From the NCBI GenBank assembly GCA_013347225.1, contig CP054595.1, forward strand, positions 2,662,415-2,726,414: a DNA stretch of 64,000 bases, in the 5' to 3' direction. This document shows positions 46,301 to 61,300 of this stretch, piece by piece. The stretch's first letter is position 1, and each line of letters begins with the position of its first letter. The translations under genes and the position numbers were made by a program. A model generated the notes under the pieces. That model saw only the letters and a program-made list of their open reading frames with translations. It was not told where the DNA came from and ran no database searches. Source of the DNA: Candidatus Accumulibacter similis (GTDB taxonomy: Bacteria; Pseudomonadota; Gammaproteobacteria; Burkholderiales; Rhodocyclaceae).

Positions 46301-49300
46301 CGACGCTGCAAGGTCTGGCGGCGACCATTCGTGGACAGGTACGCGTGGTCAACGGTCTGACGCTGCAGAACGCGACTGTCACGCTGCTGGCCGACACAGC
46401 GGGCGCCGACCGTCGGCTCGAGTTTGCCGGAAATCAGACGGTCAGTGGGACGGGTGCGATCGTTTTCAGCGGCAGCGCCAGTCGCAACATGATGCTGGCG
46501 AGTGGGGGAACGCTGACCGTCGGCTCCAAGATCAACGTGCATGGCGCATCGGCCATCGTCGGTGAGGATCCCGGTGCGGCCAGTGGCGATTCGCACCTGA
46601 TCGTCGACGGGAGCATCGTTGCCGATGCCGACGGGCAGGAAGTCCGGATCAACGCCGACTCGGTAGTCAATCGCGGCACGCTCGGTGCCTCGGTTGGTGG
46701 ACGGTTGCGCGTGCAAGGGCTGGCGCCAAACGAGGGACTACTCGATTCCGGCGCTGGGGGCACGATCCACATTGATGGCGATCTGACCAACGCCTCGCTG
46801 GGAACGCTGCGCATCGCCATTGCGGGAGACCAGCCGCAGCAACATGGCCAGATCGATGTCACCGGGACAGCACACCTTGGCGGAACGCTCGATCTCAAGC
46901 TCGGCGGCGGCTTGGCGCCAGCATACGCGCTGAACCAGCCGGTCTTCACTTACGCGGCAGCGAATGGCGCGTTTGCGGCCGTGAAGGGTCTCGATCAGTT
47001 ACCAGGCAGCAACGGCAGACTGTTCAATGGCGTGGGCCTTGTCCCGGGGCGCGTCAATACCGCCTTTGCCTTCGACGGAGCAAACGACTACGTCGAGATC
47101 CCCAGCTCGCCAGCTCTGCAAAACAGTGGCGCTTTCAGCGTCGAGTTCTGGGTCAAGCCATCGTCGCACCCTTCCAGCGGTCTCATCACGCACTACGACA
47201 ACGCAATCAATGGGCCGGGTTGGGGGTTCAACTATTACGGGACGCAGGGAGGTGGGTCGAAGAAGCAGTACGCGCATTTCATCATCGAAACCTCCTATTC
47301 AAACTACTCGTATCTTGAAACGCCAGCGGACGCGGTTCCATTCGGTCAATGGACTCATGTCGCCGGAACGTCCGACGGGACGACCATGCGTCTGTACGTC
47401 AACGGGGTCGAGGTGGGGGCGACGGCATCGGTGCCTGTCCTCTCGCGCGCCATCTCAACCCTGATCGGTGCGCACCAGCGAGGTGGCAACAAGGAACAGT
47501 TCTTCAAGGGCGGGATCGACGAACTGTCGATTTATTCGCGAGTACTGTCCGCCAACGAAATCCTCGCCATTCACGACGCCGGCAGCGCCGGCAAGGGCAC
47601 GACGCCGGCCAGCCCACCCCCATCCGGCCTCGTCGGCTGGTGGAGCGGCGACTGGGGCGCCAGCGACTTCGCTGCCGCATTCGAGTTCGCCACCGACGTC
47701 ACCGCCACCGGCATCAGCCTGGTCACGAAGCCACGCGAGCTGCCCGACCTGCAGACGACCAACGTCAGCGCTCCGGCGACCGCCCGGAGTGGTGACTACA
47801 TCGTCGTCTACTGGGATGTGCGCAATCCGGGTCTGGATACCCCGAACGCCTCCTGGAGCGACCGGGTAATCCTCTCCCGGGACGCCATCCTCGACCCCGG
47901 CGACGTCGAACTCGGTCGCGTGGTCCACGACGAAGCGCTGCCCAAGGGTGAAACCTACCGTGAGGCCGGCGTCTATACACTGCCGATCGATGATGCCGGC
48001 GACTTCTACATCTTCGTCGCTGCCGACAGCAACTACGAGGTCTTCGAAGGACTCGACGAGCCGAACAACATCGGCCGCACCGCGGCGCCGATGCACGTGA
48101 CGCTGCGCCCGGTGCCCAACCTGCATGTCACTCAGATCGACCTGCCCGCGCAGGCGCAACCCGAGCAGCGGGTGCGGATTTCGTGGCAGGTCGAGAACTC
48201 CGGCGCCGGCAATGCGATCGGTCCGTGGGTCGACCAGGTCTTCCTCTCCGCCGACGGATCGCTGACCGGCGCGACGCTGCTGGCCAGCGTGCAGCGCGAC
48301 GGCGGCATCATTCCGGGGATGAGCTACACGGCCTTTGCCGACGTCACGCTGCCGCGCGTCGCCGATGGTTCCTACCGCATCGTCGTCTCGACCGATGCGA
48401 CGAAGAAGGTCCACGAACGCTTCGACGAAGGCGACAACGTCACCGTTTCGGCGGGGACGATGGTGTTTGCGCACGCCGACCTGCGGGTGTCGGCGATCTC
48501 CGCGCCCGACCAGCAACTGGTCGGTTACCCGATCGATGTTCCCGTCACCTGGACGGCGACCAACGCTGGCCAGCGGCCGACGATCCCTGGCGCGTGGCAG
48601 GACCACGTCTTCCTGTCGCAGGACGCGATCATCGGCAACGCCGACGATGTCCGCGTCGGCAGCTTCCTGCGCAATGGGGCGCTGCAGCCCGGCGAGAGCG
48701 CCACCCAGACGCGCACCGTCTCGCTGCCGCTCGGCGTCAAGGGCCAGTACCACCTGTACATCGTTGCCGATGGCGCCAGCCACGTCTTCGAGGCGGCGGA
48801 TGAAACGAACAACGCTTCCGCACTCGAGGCCGTCGACCTGCTCACCTCGTATGCCGACTTCACCGTCGACTCGGTGACCGTGCCGCAGACCGGTGGCGCG
48901 AGCGGCACGCCGGTGCAGTTGTCGTGGGAGGTCAGCAACGTCGGCATCCACGCGACCAGCGTGAACAGCACGTGGATGGACGCCGTCTACCTGTCGGCCG
49001 ACAACGTCCTCGATGGCAGCGATACGCTGCTCGTCACGGTGCCACACAGTGGCGTCGTTCCGCTCGGTGGGACCTACACCGGCCGCGCCGCGCCGGTTCT
49101 CCCCAACGGCATCGACGGCCCGTTCCACATCATCGTCGTCACCGACCACGCCAGCGCCGTCTATGAGGACGGCCGGCGCGCCAACAACCAGGGCAGCCGG
49201 CCGCTCGACGTGCTGCCGAAGCCGGCGCCCGACCTGCGCGTCGTGCCGACGATCGTCGTCCCCGCCGAGGGGCAGCCCGACCGTACCGTCGCGGTCTCGT

Positions 49301-52300
49301 GGACGGTGACCAACGCCGGCCTCGGCAACGCCGAGGGCTCGTGGGTCGATCGCATCCATCTCTCTGCGGACGGCACCCTGACCGGCGCAACCCTGCTCGG
49401 CGAAGTGCGCCACGACGGCGGGCTGGCAGTCGGCAGCAGCTACAACCAGAGCGCCAACGTGGCGCTGCCGCGTGTCGCGGACGGCAACTACCGCATCGTG
49501 ATCAGCACCGACGCTGCCGACGCCGTCTTCGAAGGCAAGGCTGGCAGTGTCAGCGAGGGCAACAACCTGACCGCGTCGCTGTCGACGATCGGCATGCAGC
49601 ACGCCGATCTGCAGGTCGTCCAGGTGAGCGTTCCCAGCGGCCTGATCCAGGGCTTCCCGGTGCGCGTGCCGATCAGTTGGACGGTGACCAACGACGGCCA
49701 GCGCGGTTCGCTGGCGGCGACCTGGAGCGATCAGGTCGTCCTCTCGCGCAACGCGGTTCTCGGTGACAGCGACGACCAGGTGGTCGGCAGCTTCACGCGC
49801 TTCGGTTCGCTGTTCGCCGGCGAAAGCTACACCCGCGGCGAAACGCTGACCCTGCCGATCGGCGTCGCCGGCGATTATCGGCTGTTCGTGCGCACCGACG
49901 CGCAGAGCCAGGTCTACGAGGGAGGCGCCGCCGAGAGCAACAACGCCTCCACGCCGGTGGCTGTCTCGCTGCTGACGCCGTTCTCCGACCTGGTGGTCGA
50001 TTCCGTCTCCGTCCCGGCCGACGCCAAGGGGCGCGATACGATCCAGGTGTCGTGGACGGTACGCAATCAGGGGCAGGACGCAACGCATGCCCAGGCCTGG
50101 GTCGAGCGGGTCATCCTGTCTGCCGACGACACGCTCGACGCCAACGACCGGGAACTCGGCCGGGTCACCCACATCGGCGACATCGCGCCCGGCGAGAGCT
50201 ACAGCGAGTTCGGTTCCTTTGTCCTTCCCGAGCGACTGCAGGGCACCTTCCACGTCTTCGTCGGCACCGACGCTGCCAGCGCAGTCTATGAGGACGGCTT
50301 CGAGAATAACAACCTGGGCCAGGCGGCGAACCTGCTGACCGTCACTGAGCCATCGGCGCCGAATCTGCGCGTGACGCGCGTCGCCGGGCCGGCGTCCGGC
50401 TACGCGGGCGATTTTGCGCGCGTCACCTGGACGGTGACCAACGATGGCCAGTTCCCGGCCCGCGGCGGCTGGACCGACCGCGTCTACATGTCGGTCGATG
50501 GTCGCGTGGATGGTCCGGCGCTTGCCAGCGTCCGGCGCCACAGCGCGCTCGGCATCAACAACCTGTACTCGGCCTCTGCCGACATCAAGCTGCCGGACGT
50601 CGTAGACGGCAATTATCGTTTCGTCGTCGTCACCGATGCCGACGACGAGCTGTTCGAAGGGCAGGCGGGCGAGGCCGACAACCCCTTCGCCTCGCAAGGC
50701 ACGGTGGGCATCGTGCACCCCGACCTCAGCGTCGGCAAGCTCTCGGCGCCGAAACTGACGACTGCCGGCGACGTCATCACCGTCAACTGGACGGTGCGCA
50801 ACACCGGTACCGCCGCCGCGCGCGGGAGCTGGAGCGATCAGCTCTACGTCTCCACCGATACAACCCTTGACGCCGCTGACCGCCTGCTGGCGACACTGCC
50901 GCGGACGGGCCCGCTCGCCGCCGGCGGCAGCTATTCTGTGCAGACCGACGTCAAGCTGCCGATCGATCTGCTCGGCCCGGCCGTGTATTACCTGATCGCC
51001 GTCACCGATTCCGGGAGCCAGGTCAAGGAGTATCAGGCCGAGGTGAACAACCAGCGCAGCACGTCGCTGGTCGTCATGATGGCGCCTTTCGCCGACCTGA
51101 TGACCTCGGACGTCAGCGTCGGTGCGGCGATGGCGATCGGCGATCCGGCGCCGCTCACGGTCAGCTGGAAAGTGACCAACGTCGGCATCGCCGCCGGCGG
51201 CACGCACGAGTGGGTCGACCACATTCTCGCCGGCGACCGGGTCGTCGCCAGCGTCGCGCATCAGGGCAAGCTCGAGGTCGGCGAGAGTTACACGCGCACG
51301 GAGACGATCCTGCTGCCGGCCGCGATGGAGGGCCGCTTCATCATTTCGGTACGCAGCGACGGCCTGGGACAGGTTTTCGAGAACCTGTCGGAGGCCAACA
51401 ACCTGGCTTCGGCGCCGGCAACCGTCGATGTGATGCCGAGCGGCTACGCCGATCTGCAGGTCACTCAGATCCAGACAGCAGACGGCTACAGCGGCAAGCC
51501 GGTGCAGGTGAGCTGGACGGTGGCCAACCAGGGAATCAGCAGCACTTCCAGCTTCGAATGGGCGGATCGACTGTTGCTCGCGCGCGATGCCGATGCTAAC
51601 GATGTCCTGCGCGATTACGGCCTGTATGGCCACCTTGGCGTCATGGCGCCCGGTGGAACGTACACGCGCCATGCCGAGATCACGCTGCCGGAAGGCTTGA
51701 GTGGAACCGTCTACGCCGTCGTGAAGGCTGCGGCCGGGGGGTTGACGTCGACGTCCGCACCGCCGTTCGAGTTTCTGTACCGGGACAACAACCAGCACAG
51801 CCGCCCACTGCAGGTGACCTTCTCGCCGTCGCCCGATCTGCAGGTTGCCGACATTCAGGCAACGCCGTCGGTGCAGGATGGCGGGCTGCTCGACGTCACC
51901 TGGACAATCGAGAACCAGGGGCAGGGCGACGCACTGGGCACATGGACCGACCAGCTCGTCCTCAAACCCGTCGGCAGTTCGGCTGCCTCGGCGATCACGC
52001 TCGGCTATTTCAGCTATTCGGCGCCGCTGCAGGCCGGCACGCACTACACGCGCACCGAGCAGTTCCGCCTGCCCGAACGGATCACCGGGTCCTATCAGGT
52101 GGTGGTGTCCACCAACAGCAGCCGCTCGCTCTACGAACACGGCGGCCTCGCCGAGAACAACGTGACGACCGACGAGTCGGCGGTCACCGTCAGCCTGCGG
52201 CCCCGCGCCGATCTTCAGGTCGCGCTGATCGACGCACCGGCGGTCGTCACCGCCGGCGGCACGCTGTCGGCCCGTTTCGAGGTCATCAACCAGGGGACGA

Positions 52301-55300
52301 GCGAGACGACGGTGCCGCACTGGCAGGATCGCCTCTATCTCTCGCTCGACAGCCAGCCGAGCGGTGACGACATTGCCTTCGGCCCGTTCCAGAACGGCTC
52401 GGCGTTGTTGCCGGGCGAGCGCTACGCGACCGACGCCGGCAGCGTCATCGTGCCGATCCGCTATCGCGGCGATGTCTACCTGATTGCCGTTACCGACGCG
52501 GGTGGAGCTCTGGACGAATACCCGAACGATGGCAACAACGTTCGTCTCGCCACCGTGCGCGTCGATCCGCGGGCCTTTGGCGACCTCGTGACCAGCAACG
52601 TCGTCGCGCCGAACCGCGCGCAGGCGGGTTCGCAGCTCGAAGTGCGCTACACGGTGACGAACAAGGGTTCGGCGCCCACCTATTCCGACCAATGGCACGA
52701 CACTGTCTGGCTGACACGCGACAAGCGCCGGCCGAGCCCGGCGAACGGTGCGGTCCTGCTCGGCACCTTCGCGCACAACGGCGCGCTGGCGACCGGCGAG
52801 GGCTACGACAACAGCGTCCAGGTGACGCTGCCAAGCAACTTGACCGCCGGCATCAACACCTACTACCTGACCGTCTGGAGTGACGCCTACGACGTCGTTC
52901 TCGAGGACACGCTGTCATCCAATACCAACCCCGACGATCCGAACGAGATCGACAACAACAACTACAAGGCGCGGGCGGTGCAGGTCATCGTCGAGCCAGC
53001 GAACCCACCGCCGGCCACCCCTGTTCTCACGCCGGATCTGACGGTCACTTCGGTCGTCAGCGATGCGACCGGCACCGGTGGCGAGCTGTTCAAGGTCCGA
53101 TGGACGGTCGAGAACATCGGTGACGGTGCGGCAACCGCTCAAGCGGGCTGGACCGACACCGTCTATCTGTCGCCCGCGCCATTCCTGACCTTCGACCAGA
53201 ACACGATCGTTGTTGGCAGCGTTGCGCGCGGCGACTCGCTGCTGCCCGGAGCCAGCTATACGGTCGAGCAGAGCTTCCTGCTGCAGCCGCCGACCGAGGG
53301 GATGTACGTGATTGTCGTCACCGACAGCAGTCGCCAGCGCAGCCAGCAGGGCGATGTCGGTGAAGTGGACGAGGAAAACAACCAGTTGTCCGCCGACACG
53401 CTGGTCGTTCCGCGCGTCCCTGCCGATCTGACGATCAGCTCGGTTGTCGTGCCGCGGCAGAACTTCTCCGGCGAAACGACGACCGTCGAATGGACCGTCA
53501 CCAACGTCGGCGCCGACGTCTGGTCGGGCACCAGCTACTGGCTCGACGAGGTCTGGGTTTCTCCGGACCCGGTCTTCGACATCAGCAGCAAGTTCTACCG
53601 CGACCGCGCGATCAGGGTTGGCCAGTTCGTGCAGGGCAACTCACCAGCCCTGGCGGCGGGCGAGAGTTACACCCGCAGCGCTTCGGTGATGCTGCGGCCA
53701 GGCATCCGGCAGCAGTGGTTCGCACACGTTTATGTCGATCAGGGCGGTGGTCAGCGTTTTGGCAACTACGAGCGCCAAGGCTACGAGATCATGTCCGGCA
53801 ACTACGCCAGGCAGACGATCCCGGTGACCTACCGGGAGCCCGACCTCGAGATTTCCGGGCTGGTCACCGCCGATCAGGCGATTTCCGGCCAGCAGGTGAG
53901 CCTGAGCTGGAACGTAGACAACGCCGGTACGCGCGAGACACGCCAGTCCTACTGGACCGATTCGGTTTACCTGTCGCGCGACCCGTCGCTCGATCGTGGG
54001 GATGTTCGCCTGGCGGATGTCGCCCATTCAGGAGCGGTGCCAGCGGGCGGAGCGTACGCCGCGCAGGCGACCGTCACGCTGCCGGAAGGCATCGACGGCA
54101 GCTACCACCTGCTGATCGTCACCGACGACGGCAACGCCGTACTGGAATTCCAGGACGAAGGCGACAATCTCGCCGTGCACCCGCTGACGATTTCGCTGCA
54201 TGAGCCACCGAACCTGCAGGTGACGGCCGTAGCGATCCCGCAACGCGCCACTGTTGGCCAGAAGTTTGATCTCAGCTACGAAGTGAGCAATGTCGGCACC
54301 GGCGCCACGCCGCCGACGCAGACCACGTGGACCGACGAGTTCTATCTGTCGCGCGATCGCTTCCTCGATTTCCAGGCCGACCGCTACCTCGGGAGCCGCG
54401 CCCACAGCGGCGCCCTGGCGGCTGGCGCCAGCTACGGCGAGTCGCTCTCGCTGACCCTTCCCGGCGACATCGTCGGGCCCTTCTACGTCTTCGTCGTCAC
54501 CGACCCGGCACGCGGCTCGCAACGCGGCAGCGTCTTCGAACTGAGCAGCGAGACCGACAACGCGACTGCCAGCGCCCAGCCGCTGCTGATCGAACTCAAG
54601 CCGCCGAGCGATCTGCAGATCGACGGCATCACGACCAGCGCCGGGGCGGTGGCCGGCGCGCCGTTGCAGGTCTCCTGGACGGTCAGCAACCACGGCAACG
54701 AAGCATCCGAAGGCGCGTGGACCGACGCCGTCTACCTCTCGCGCGACACCGTATGGGATGTCGGCGACCGCCTGCTCGGCAAGTTCGACCACAACGGCAC
54801 CCTGCTGCCGGGGCAGAGCTACGCCGGCGCGCTGCAGGCGCAGGTGCCGCCACTCGCCGACGGCCAGTACCGGGTGATCGTCCGCACCGACATCTACAAC
54901 CAGGTCTACGAAGGGGCGGACGAGGCCAACAACCGTGCGGCGTCGCCGGATCCGCTGACGATCACCGTCGACGAGTTGCATCTCGGCGTGGCTCTCGACA
55001 CGACGCTCGACCAGAACCAGGTGCGCGTCTATCGGCTCGACGTCGGGCCGGACGAGACGCTGCGCGTTCGCCTCACGAGTCCGGCGGCGAGCGGGGCGAA
55101 CGAGATCTTCCTGCGCTACGGCGACATCCCGTCGGGAATCGCTTTCGACGCGATGTACCAGGATCCGCTGCAGCCGAACCAGATCGCGGTCATCCCCAAC
55201 ACCAAGGCCGGCAGCTACTACGTCCTCATCCGCGGCCACCAGGAGCCCGCGCCGGCCACGCCGGTACGGCTCCTCGCCGAGGTCGTGCCGCTGGCGATCG

Positions 55301-58300
55301 CCGGCATCAAACAGGACCGCGGCGGCGATTCCGGTCACGTCACGGTGACGATCACCGGCGCGCGCTTCACTCCCGGTGCCGTCGTCAAGCTCGTCCGGCC
55401 GGACATCGCCGAGGTCGAACCGCTGCGCGTGCAGGTCGTCGACAGCACGAAGATCATCGCGCTGTTCGACTTCTCCGCCGTGCCGCGCGGTCAGTACGAC
55501 CTCGAGGTGATCAACCCGAACGGCAAGCGCGTCGTCGAACCGTACCGCTACCTGGTCGAGCGCGCGATCGAACCCGAAGTGACGGTCGGCATCGGCGGTC
55601 CGCGCGTCGTCCTCGCCGGCGACGTGGCGACCTACGGCGTCGCCTTCCAGAGCCTGACGAACATCGACACGCCCTACGTCAAGTTCGAGTTCGGCAGCCC
55701 CGAGATGGGGCAAAACCCGCTGATCTTCGGTCTGCCGTATGTCTCGACGGTGACCAACCTGCGTGGCGCGCCGGACGGCGGGTCCGCGGACATTCCGTGG
55801 GCGAGTCTCGTCTCCGAAGTCAACACCGGCGGCCGCGTCCTGGCACCCGGCTACCTGCTCGACGTCGGCGCCGGCGACTTCACCGGCCTGACCTTCAACG
55901 TCGCGACCTATCCGGGTCTGAAGGAGATGTGGGATCGCGAGTACCCGGCACTGAAGAGTCGTCTCGCCAGTGTGTTCCCGAATCTCGACGCACTGCTCGC
56001 CGACGATGGCGCCGGTCTCGACCAGTGGTGGGACCAGTTGCGCTCGGAACTCGAGCAGAAGATGCCCGCGCTGGCCGACGCCTTCGCCGCGCTCGATCTT
56101 CCGGCGATGATCAAGGCGTCGCTCAAGTTCCCGAACGAGGGCCTCGAAGCGTTCATTCCGTTCCGCTTCAACGTCGTCGCCGCGGCGACGGCGATGACGC
56201 GCGAAGAGTTCATTGCGGAGCAGATGACCGAGGCGTTGAAGCTGCGCAGCGCGATTCTTGCCGATGCGACGGCAGTGCCCGCCCTGCAGGTTCTCACAGC
56301 CAATCCGGATGACTGGGTCGCCGCGTATCTCGCGGCGCTCGAAAGCGGCGGGTTGTTGCGCCCGCAGGAAGCCGTGCCGCCGCTGCGCGACGACGCCCGG
56401 GCGATCAGCCTGCAAAGTGTTCTCGCCACCGGCATCCTGCTCGGCCCGGCGAGCGACCAGATCACCACCAGCGGCAACCTGGTCGACTTTTTCGAGCGGA
56501 TTCACGCCTGGTACGGCGATGCGCCCGGAAAGCTGGCGCCTCTGGCCGGCTACGATCACCGTGAGGCGCGTTTCCGGGGTGCGGACGGCGTGTGGTACGA
56601 CGCCGAACTAGACATCCCGATCCCGAAGCTGCCGACCTACGACGAGTTCGATCACCAGCTCTCGCAGCCGACGCACTTCCAGGCGTTCAACATCTACGTG
56701 CCGTGGATTCCGTTCGAAAAGCGGACCGCCGGCATGGCACTGCCGGACTTCGGTTCCGTCTTCTCTTCGGCAAGCGGCGAACAGACCGGCTTCTTCGATC
56801 TCGCGAGCAAGAACCCGGGCGTCGAAGTCAGCCCCGTCGACTTCTCGAAAGCCTTTGAAGCTGCCGCGACCGTCGGCGCCACGACGACGATCACCGGCCC
56901 GCAGGGATTCGGCGCGGCGCAGTTCCTGCCGAGCGGGCAGGCGCTGCCCTACGAGATCGCCTTCGAGAATCCGCCGACCGCTTCGGCCAGGCCGGGCAGC
57001 ATCGAAGTGATCTCGCGGCTCGACGCGCAACTCGACCCGCGTACCTTCCGCCTTGGCGACATCCGCATCGGCGACATCCAGGTGCACATCCCCGACGGTC
57101 GCGCGACCTTCCAGGGCGATTTCGATTTCACGCGCAGCAAGGGCTTCATCCTGCGCGTCGCCGCCGGCGTCGATGCCCAGCAGTCGGTTGCGAGCTGGCT
57201 GTTCGAGGCGATCGACCCGCTGACCGGCGAGGTCCTGCGCGACACGACCAAGGGCCTGGTTGCGCCGAACAACGCGCAGGGGATTGGCCGCGGCAGCGTC
57301 GGCTACACGATCCAGCCGCGCACCGATGCCCTGACCGGCGACGCGATCACCGCCTCGGCGCGCGTCCTCTTCAACACCGCCGCGCCACAGGACGCCAAGG
57401 AAATCCGCCAGACCCTCGACGCTGCAGCGCCGGTGACGACGCTGACCGCCGATCGCATCGGCGCCAGCGGCAACGACTACCAGTTGCGCTGGACATCGGT
57501 CGACGACGCCGGCGGGTCCGGCGTTCGCCACGCCACTGTTTACGTCGCCGAAGACGGCGGCGACTTCAAGATCTGGCTGCGCCAGACCAACGACACGGCT
57601 GGCATCTACCAGGGCCGCGAAGGCCATACCTACGAATTCCTCGCGCTCGCCACCGACCACGCCGGCAACCGCGAGCAGCCGCCGGCCGGCTCGCTCGCGC
57701 CCGACGATGGCTCACGCGTCAACCTCGGCAACCTGCCGACCTTCGAAACCACCCCGGCCGATCCGCCGCCACCACCGGCCGTGCAGCCATCGACCAACCC
57801 GCTGTTCGTCGAGGCCGCCAAGGGCGCGCTCAACCTCGCACCGAGTTCGCGACCCGCGGAATTCTCGACCGTGCTCAGCCCGTTCACTGCCGAAGCCTTC
57901 GCCACCGGCATCCGCCAGAGCTTCGCCGACATCGGCCCGCTGGCGATCGTTCGCCTGCCCGACGGCAGCGTGCTGGCGAGCGGCGGCAGCAATCGCGGCG
58001 AACTCCATCGCCTGAGTGCCAATGGCGGCGTCGCCGGCGCAGCGCTGATCCGCCTCGAACGACCGGTGTTCGACCTGGCGGTCGACGCCGATGGCCGCCT
58101 GTGGGCGACCACCGGCGGCGGGCCGCTCGTCGAGCTCGACCCGACCAGCGGCGCGGTCACCGCCGAGCACGGCGACGGCATCACCCAGGCGCTGGCGGTT
58201 CACCCGCAAAGCGGCAGGATCTACGTGTCCACCGGTGCCGGCGTCGAGATCTTCGACCCGGTCAGCCAGACTTTCGCGCCGTTCAGCGACTACCGCGTCG

Positions 58301-61300
58301 ATGACCTCGCCTTCTCGCCGGCCGGCGACCTCTGGGGGACCTCGTGGCCCGAGCGGGGAACGATTGTCCAGTTCACGCCGCTGGGGCGCGCACATGCCGT
58401 GGCGCGGCTCGACGAGGCGGTCGACTCGCTGGCCTTCGGGCTGCCCGGATCGGCGCTCTCCGACCTGCTGTTCGTCAGCACCAACGGCGGCAAACTGGTG
58501 ATGCTCGACCTCGTTTCGCTGCAGCACGTCACCATCGCGCGTGGCGGGAGCCGTGGCGAGACGGTGCTGGCGACTCCCGACGGCGCGCTTCTCGTCGCCC
58601 AGTCGCATCAGATCGACCGCGTTGCGCCGGTGTTTGCGCCGCGCGTCATCGGCACCAACCCGCCGCACCAGGGGGCGGCCGCGTTGCCGCTGGCCAGCCT
58701 GACCGTCAGCTTCGACCAGGACATGAATGCCGGCGACGCCACCGATCCGGCGTCGGTGCTCAACCTCGCCAACTACACGCTGACCGGCACCAGCGCCGGC
58801 GGCCTGACGATCCGCTCCGCGAGCTATGACGCCGCGAGCCGCAGCGTCACGCTGCGTACCGATCCGCTGGCGCCGGACAGCTTCGTGCTGCAGGTGTCGG
58901 CGACCATCGCCGCACGCAGCGGCAGCACGCTCGGCACGGCCTGGCGCAGCGAATTCACGACGACCGCCGACCTCTCGTCGCAGGTGCGGATCGATTTTCT
59001 CAACACGCGCGCGTCGCGCGCCGACGGCACCATCTCGTACGACGTCCGGGTGACCAACATCGGCCAGGGCGACCTGCTGGCGCCGATCGTCCTGGCGCTC
59101 GATCCTGCCCGTTACTTCCAGGGGCAGCCGGTCAACGCCGACGGCCCGAACAACCTCGGACTGTGGCTGATCGAGCTTGACGAGGAACTCGCCGATGGCG
59201 CCCTGCACCCTGGCGAATCGACCGTCGTGCAGACGGTGACGGTCAGCGACCCGCTCTGGCAGCGTGTCGACATCGGTCACGGCGTCTATGCGGTGCCGGC
59301 GCCGAACCGGTCGCCGGTCTTCAGCTCGACGCCGCTGACGCAGGCGCAGGCCGGGCAGGCCTATCAGTACACGGCGGTCGCCAGCGATCCGGAAAGCGGC
59401 GCCGTCGCCTACCTGCTGCAAAGCGGTCCGCGCGGCATGGCCGTCGACGCCCAGAGTGGCGTCGTCAACTGGACGCCCACCTTCGCCAGCCCCGAGCAGG
59501 CCGACGTTGTCCTGCGCGCCTACGACGCGGGCGGCGCCTACGCGCTGCAGTCGTTCACCATCAGCCTGACCGGCGTGAATCACGCGCCGCAGTGGCAGCT
59601 CACCGACCTTGCCGACGGTTTCGAGATCGATGAAGGGCAGTTGTTCGAACTGCCGCTGCTGGCGACCGACGCCGACCGCGATCCACTGTACTTCTACGCC
59701 GACAATCTGCCCGGCGGCGCGACGATCGACGCCGAGCGGCAGACCCTCACCTGGACACCCGGCTTCAGCGCCGCCGGCGTCTATCGCGACATCAGCATCA
59801 GCGTCAGCGACGGCTTGGCCAGCGACACGATCCGTTTCAGCCTGACCGTGCTGCCGGTCGACCAGCCGCCGACCTTGCTGACGCCGCCCGACCGCACCAT
59901 CCGCGAAGGCGACCCGCTGCGCTTCCAGCTTCAGGCCAGCGATCCCGAAGGCGCACGGCTGTACTACTCGAGCCGTTTCCTCCCCGGCGGCTCGTTCCTC
60001 GACCCGAATACCGGCGAGTTCGAATGGACGCCGACCTTCACCCAGGCCGGCACCTACCGCATCCCGTTCTCGGTCGGCGACGGGCAGTCGTCGGCCACGG
60101 TCACGACGACGATCACCGTCCTCAACGTCAATGGCCTGCCGCGCTTCGACCAGCTCGGCGAGTGGCAGGTGCGCGAAGGGCAGACGCTGTTCTTCCGCGC
60201 CTTCGCCTTCGACCCGGAAAACCCGGGCTTCGTCCCGCCGGACCGCCTGCCCGACGGCAACCTCACACCGTGGCTCGAAACGGAGCCGACGGTCAGCTAC
60301 ATCGCCGCCAACCTGCCCGCCGGCGCCACCTTCGACGCCGACACGGCGATGTTCGTCTGGACGCCCGGCTTCACGCAGGCCGGGACGCACGTCGTCAGCT
60401 TCACCGCCAGCGACGATGGCGACGGCACCGGTACGTCGGGCGTCGCGACGATCAAGGTGCCGATCACCGTCATCAACGCCAATCAGGCGCCCGCGATTCA
60501 AGCGCTCGCCAACCAGACGGTCGATCGTGGTCAGGTACTCGATCTGCCGGTCAGCGTCAGCGATGCCGACGGCAACGCGCTGGCGCTGAGCGCCGCCGGG
60601 CTGCCGGCGTTCGCCAGCTTCACCGACCATGGCAACGGAACCGGCTTCTTCCGTTTCAACCCGGGAGCGAGCGACCGTGGCAACCACGTCATCACGCTGA
60701 CGGCAACCGACGACGGCGATGGCGCCGGCGCCGCCGCGGCGCGCAGCAGCACGCAGAGCTTCGTGCTCAGCGTCAGCGTCCTCAACGAATTGCCCGAACT
60801 CGCCTACCTCGGCGATCTGGTCGCGTTGCCCGGCGAAACGCTGAGTTTCACGATCCGCGCCAGCGACCTCGAGCAGAACCCGCTGATCTTCTCGGCCGAC
60901 TCACTGCCCGCCGGGGCGACGATCACCCCGCAGGCGTTCTACGGTACGGCGCTGTTCACCTGGACGCCGGCCGCCGCCGATCTCGGTGTGCATCAACTGA
61001 CGCTGCGCGTCGCCGACGATGGCAACGACGGCCGTGGACCGATCGGCAGCGACGAGCAGATGCTGCGCATCGTCGTCCGCGCAGCCAACCAGGCGCCCGT
61101 TCTGCAGGCCGTCGGCGACTACACGCTGGTCGAAGGCGACGCGCTGCGCCTGCCGCTGGTCGCCAGCGACGCCGATGGCGACCCGCTGACCTTCAGCGCG
61201 ACCAACCTGCCGGCCGGCGCCAGCCTCGACCCGCGAACCGGGCTGCTCACCTGGCAGCCGAACCTGATCCAGTCCGGCGACTACGACGGCATCGTTCTCA

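Noticed and set aside
47455..52776. A 1,773-codon open frame on the minus strand, antisense to the giant gene
   Set aside because: Its composition (Arg/Asp/Val/Gly/His-rich, no motifs) is what GC-rich codons give in antisense. The plus-strand frame encodes recognisable CARDB domains over the same stretch.
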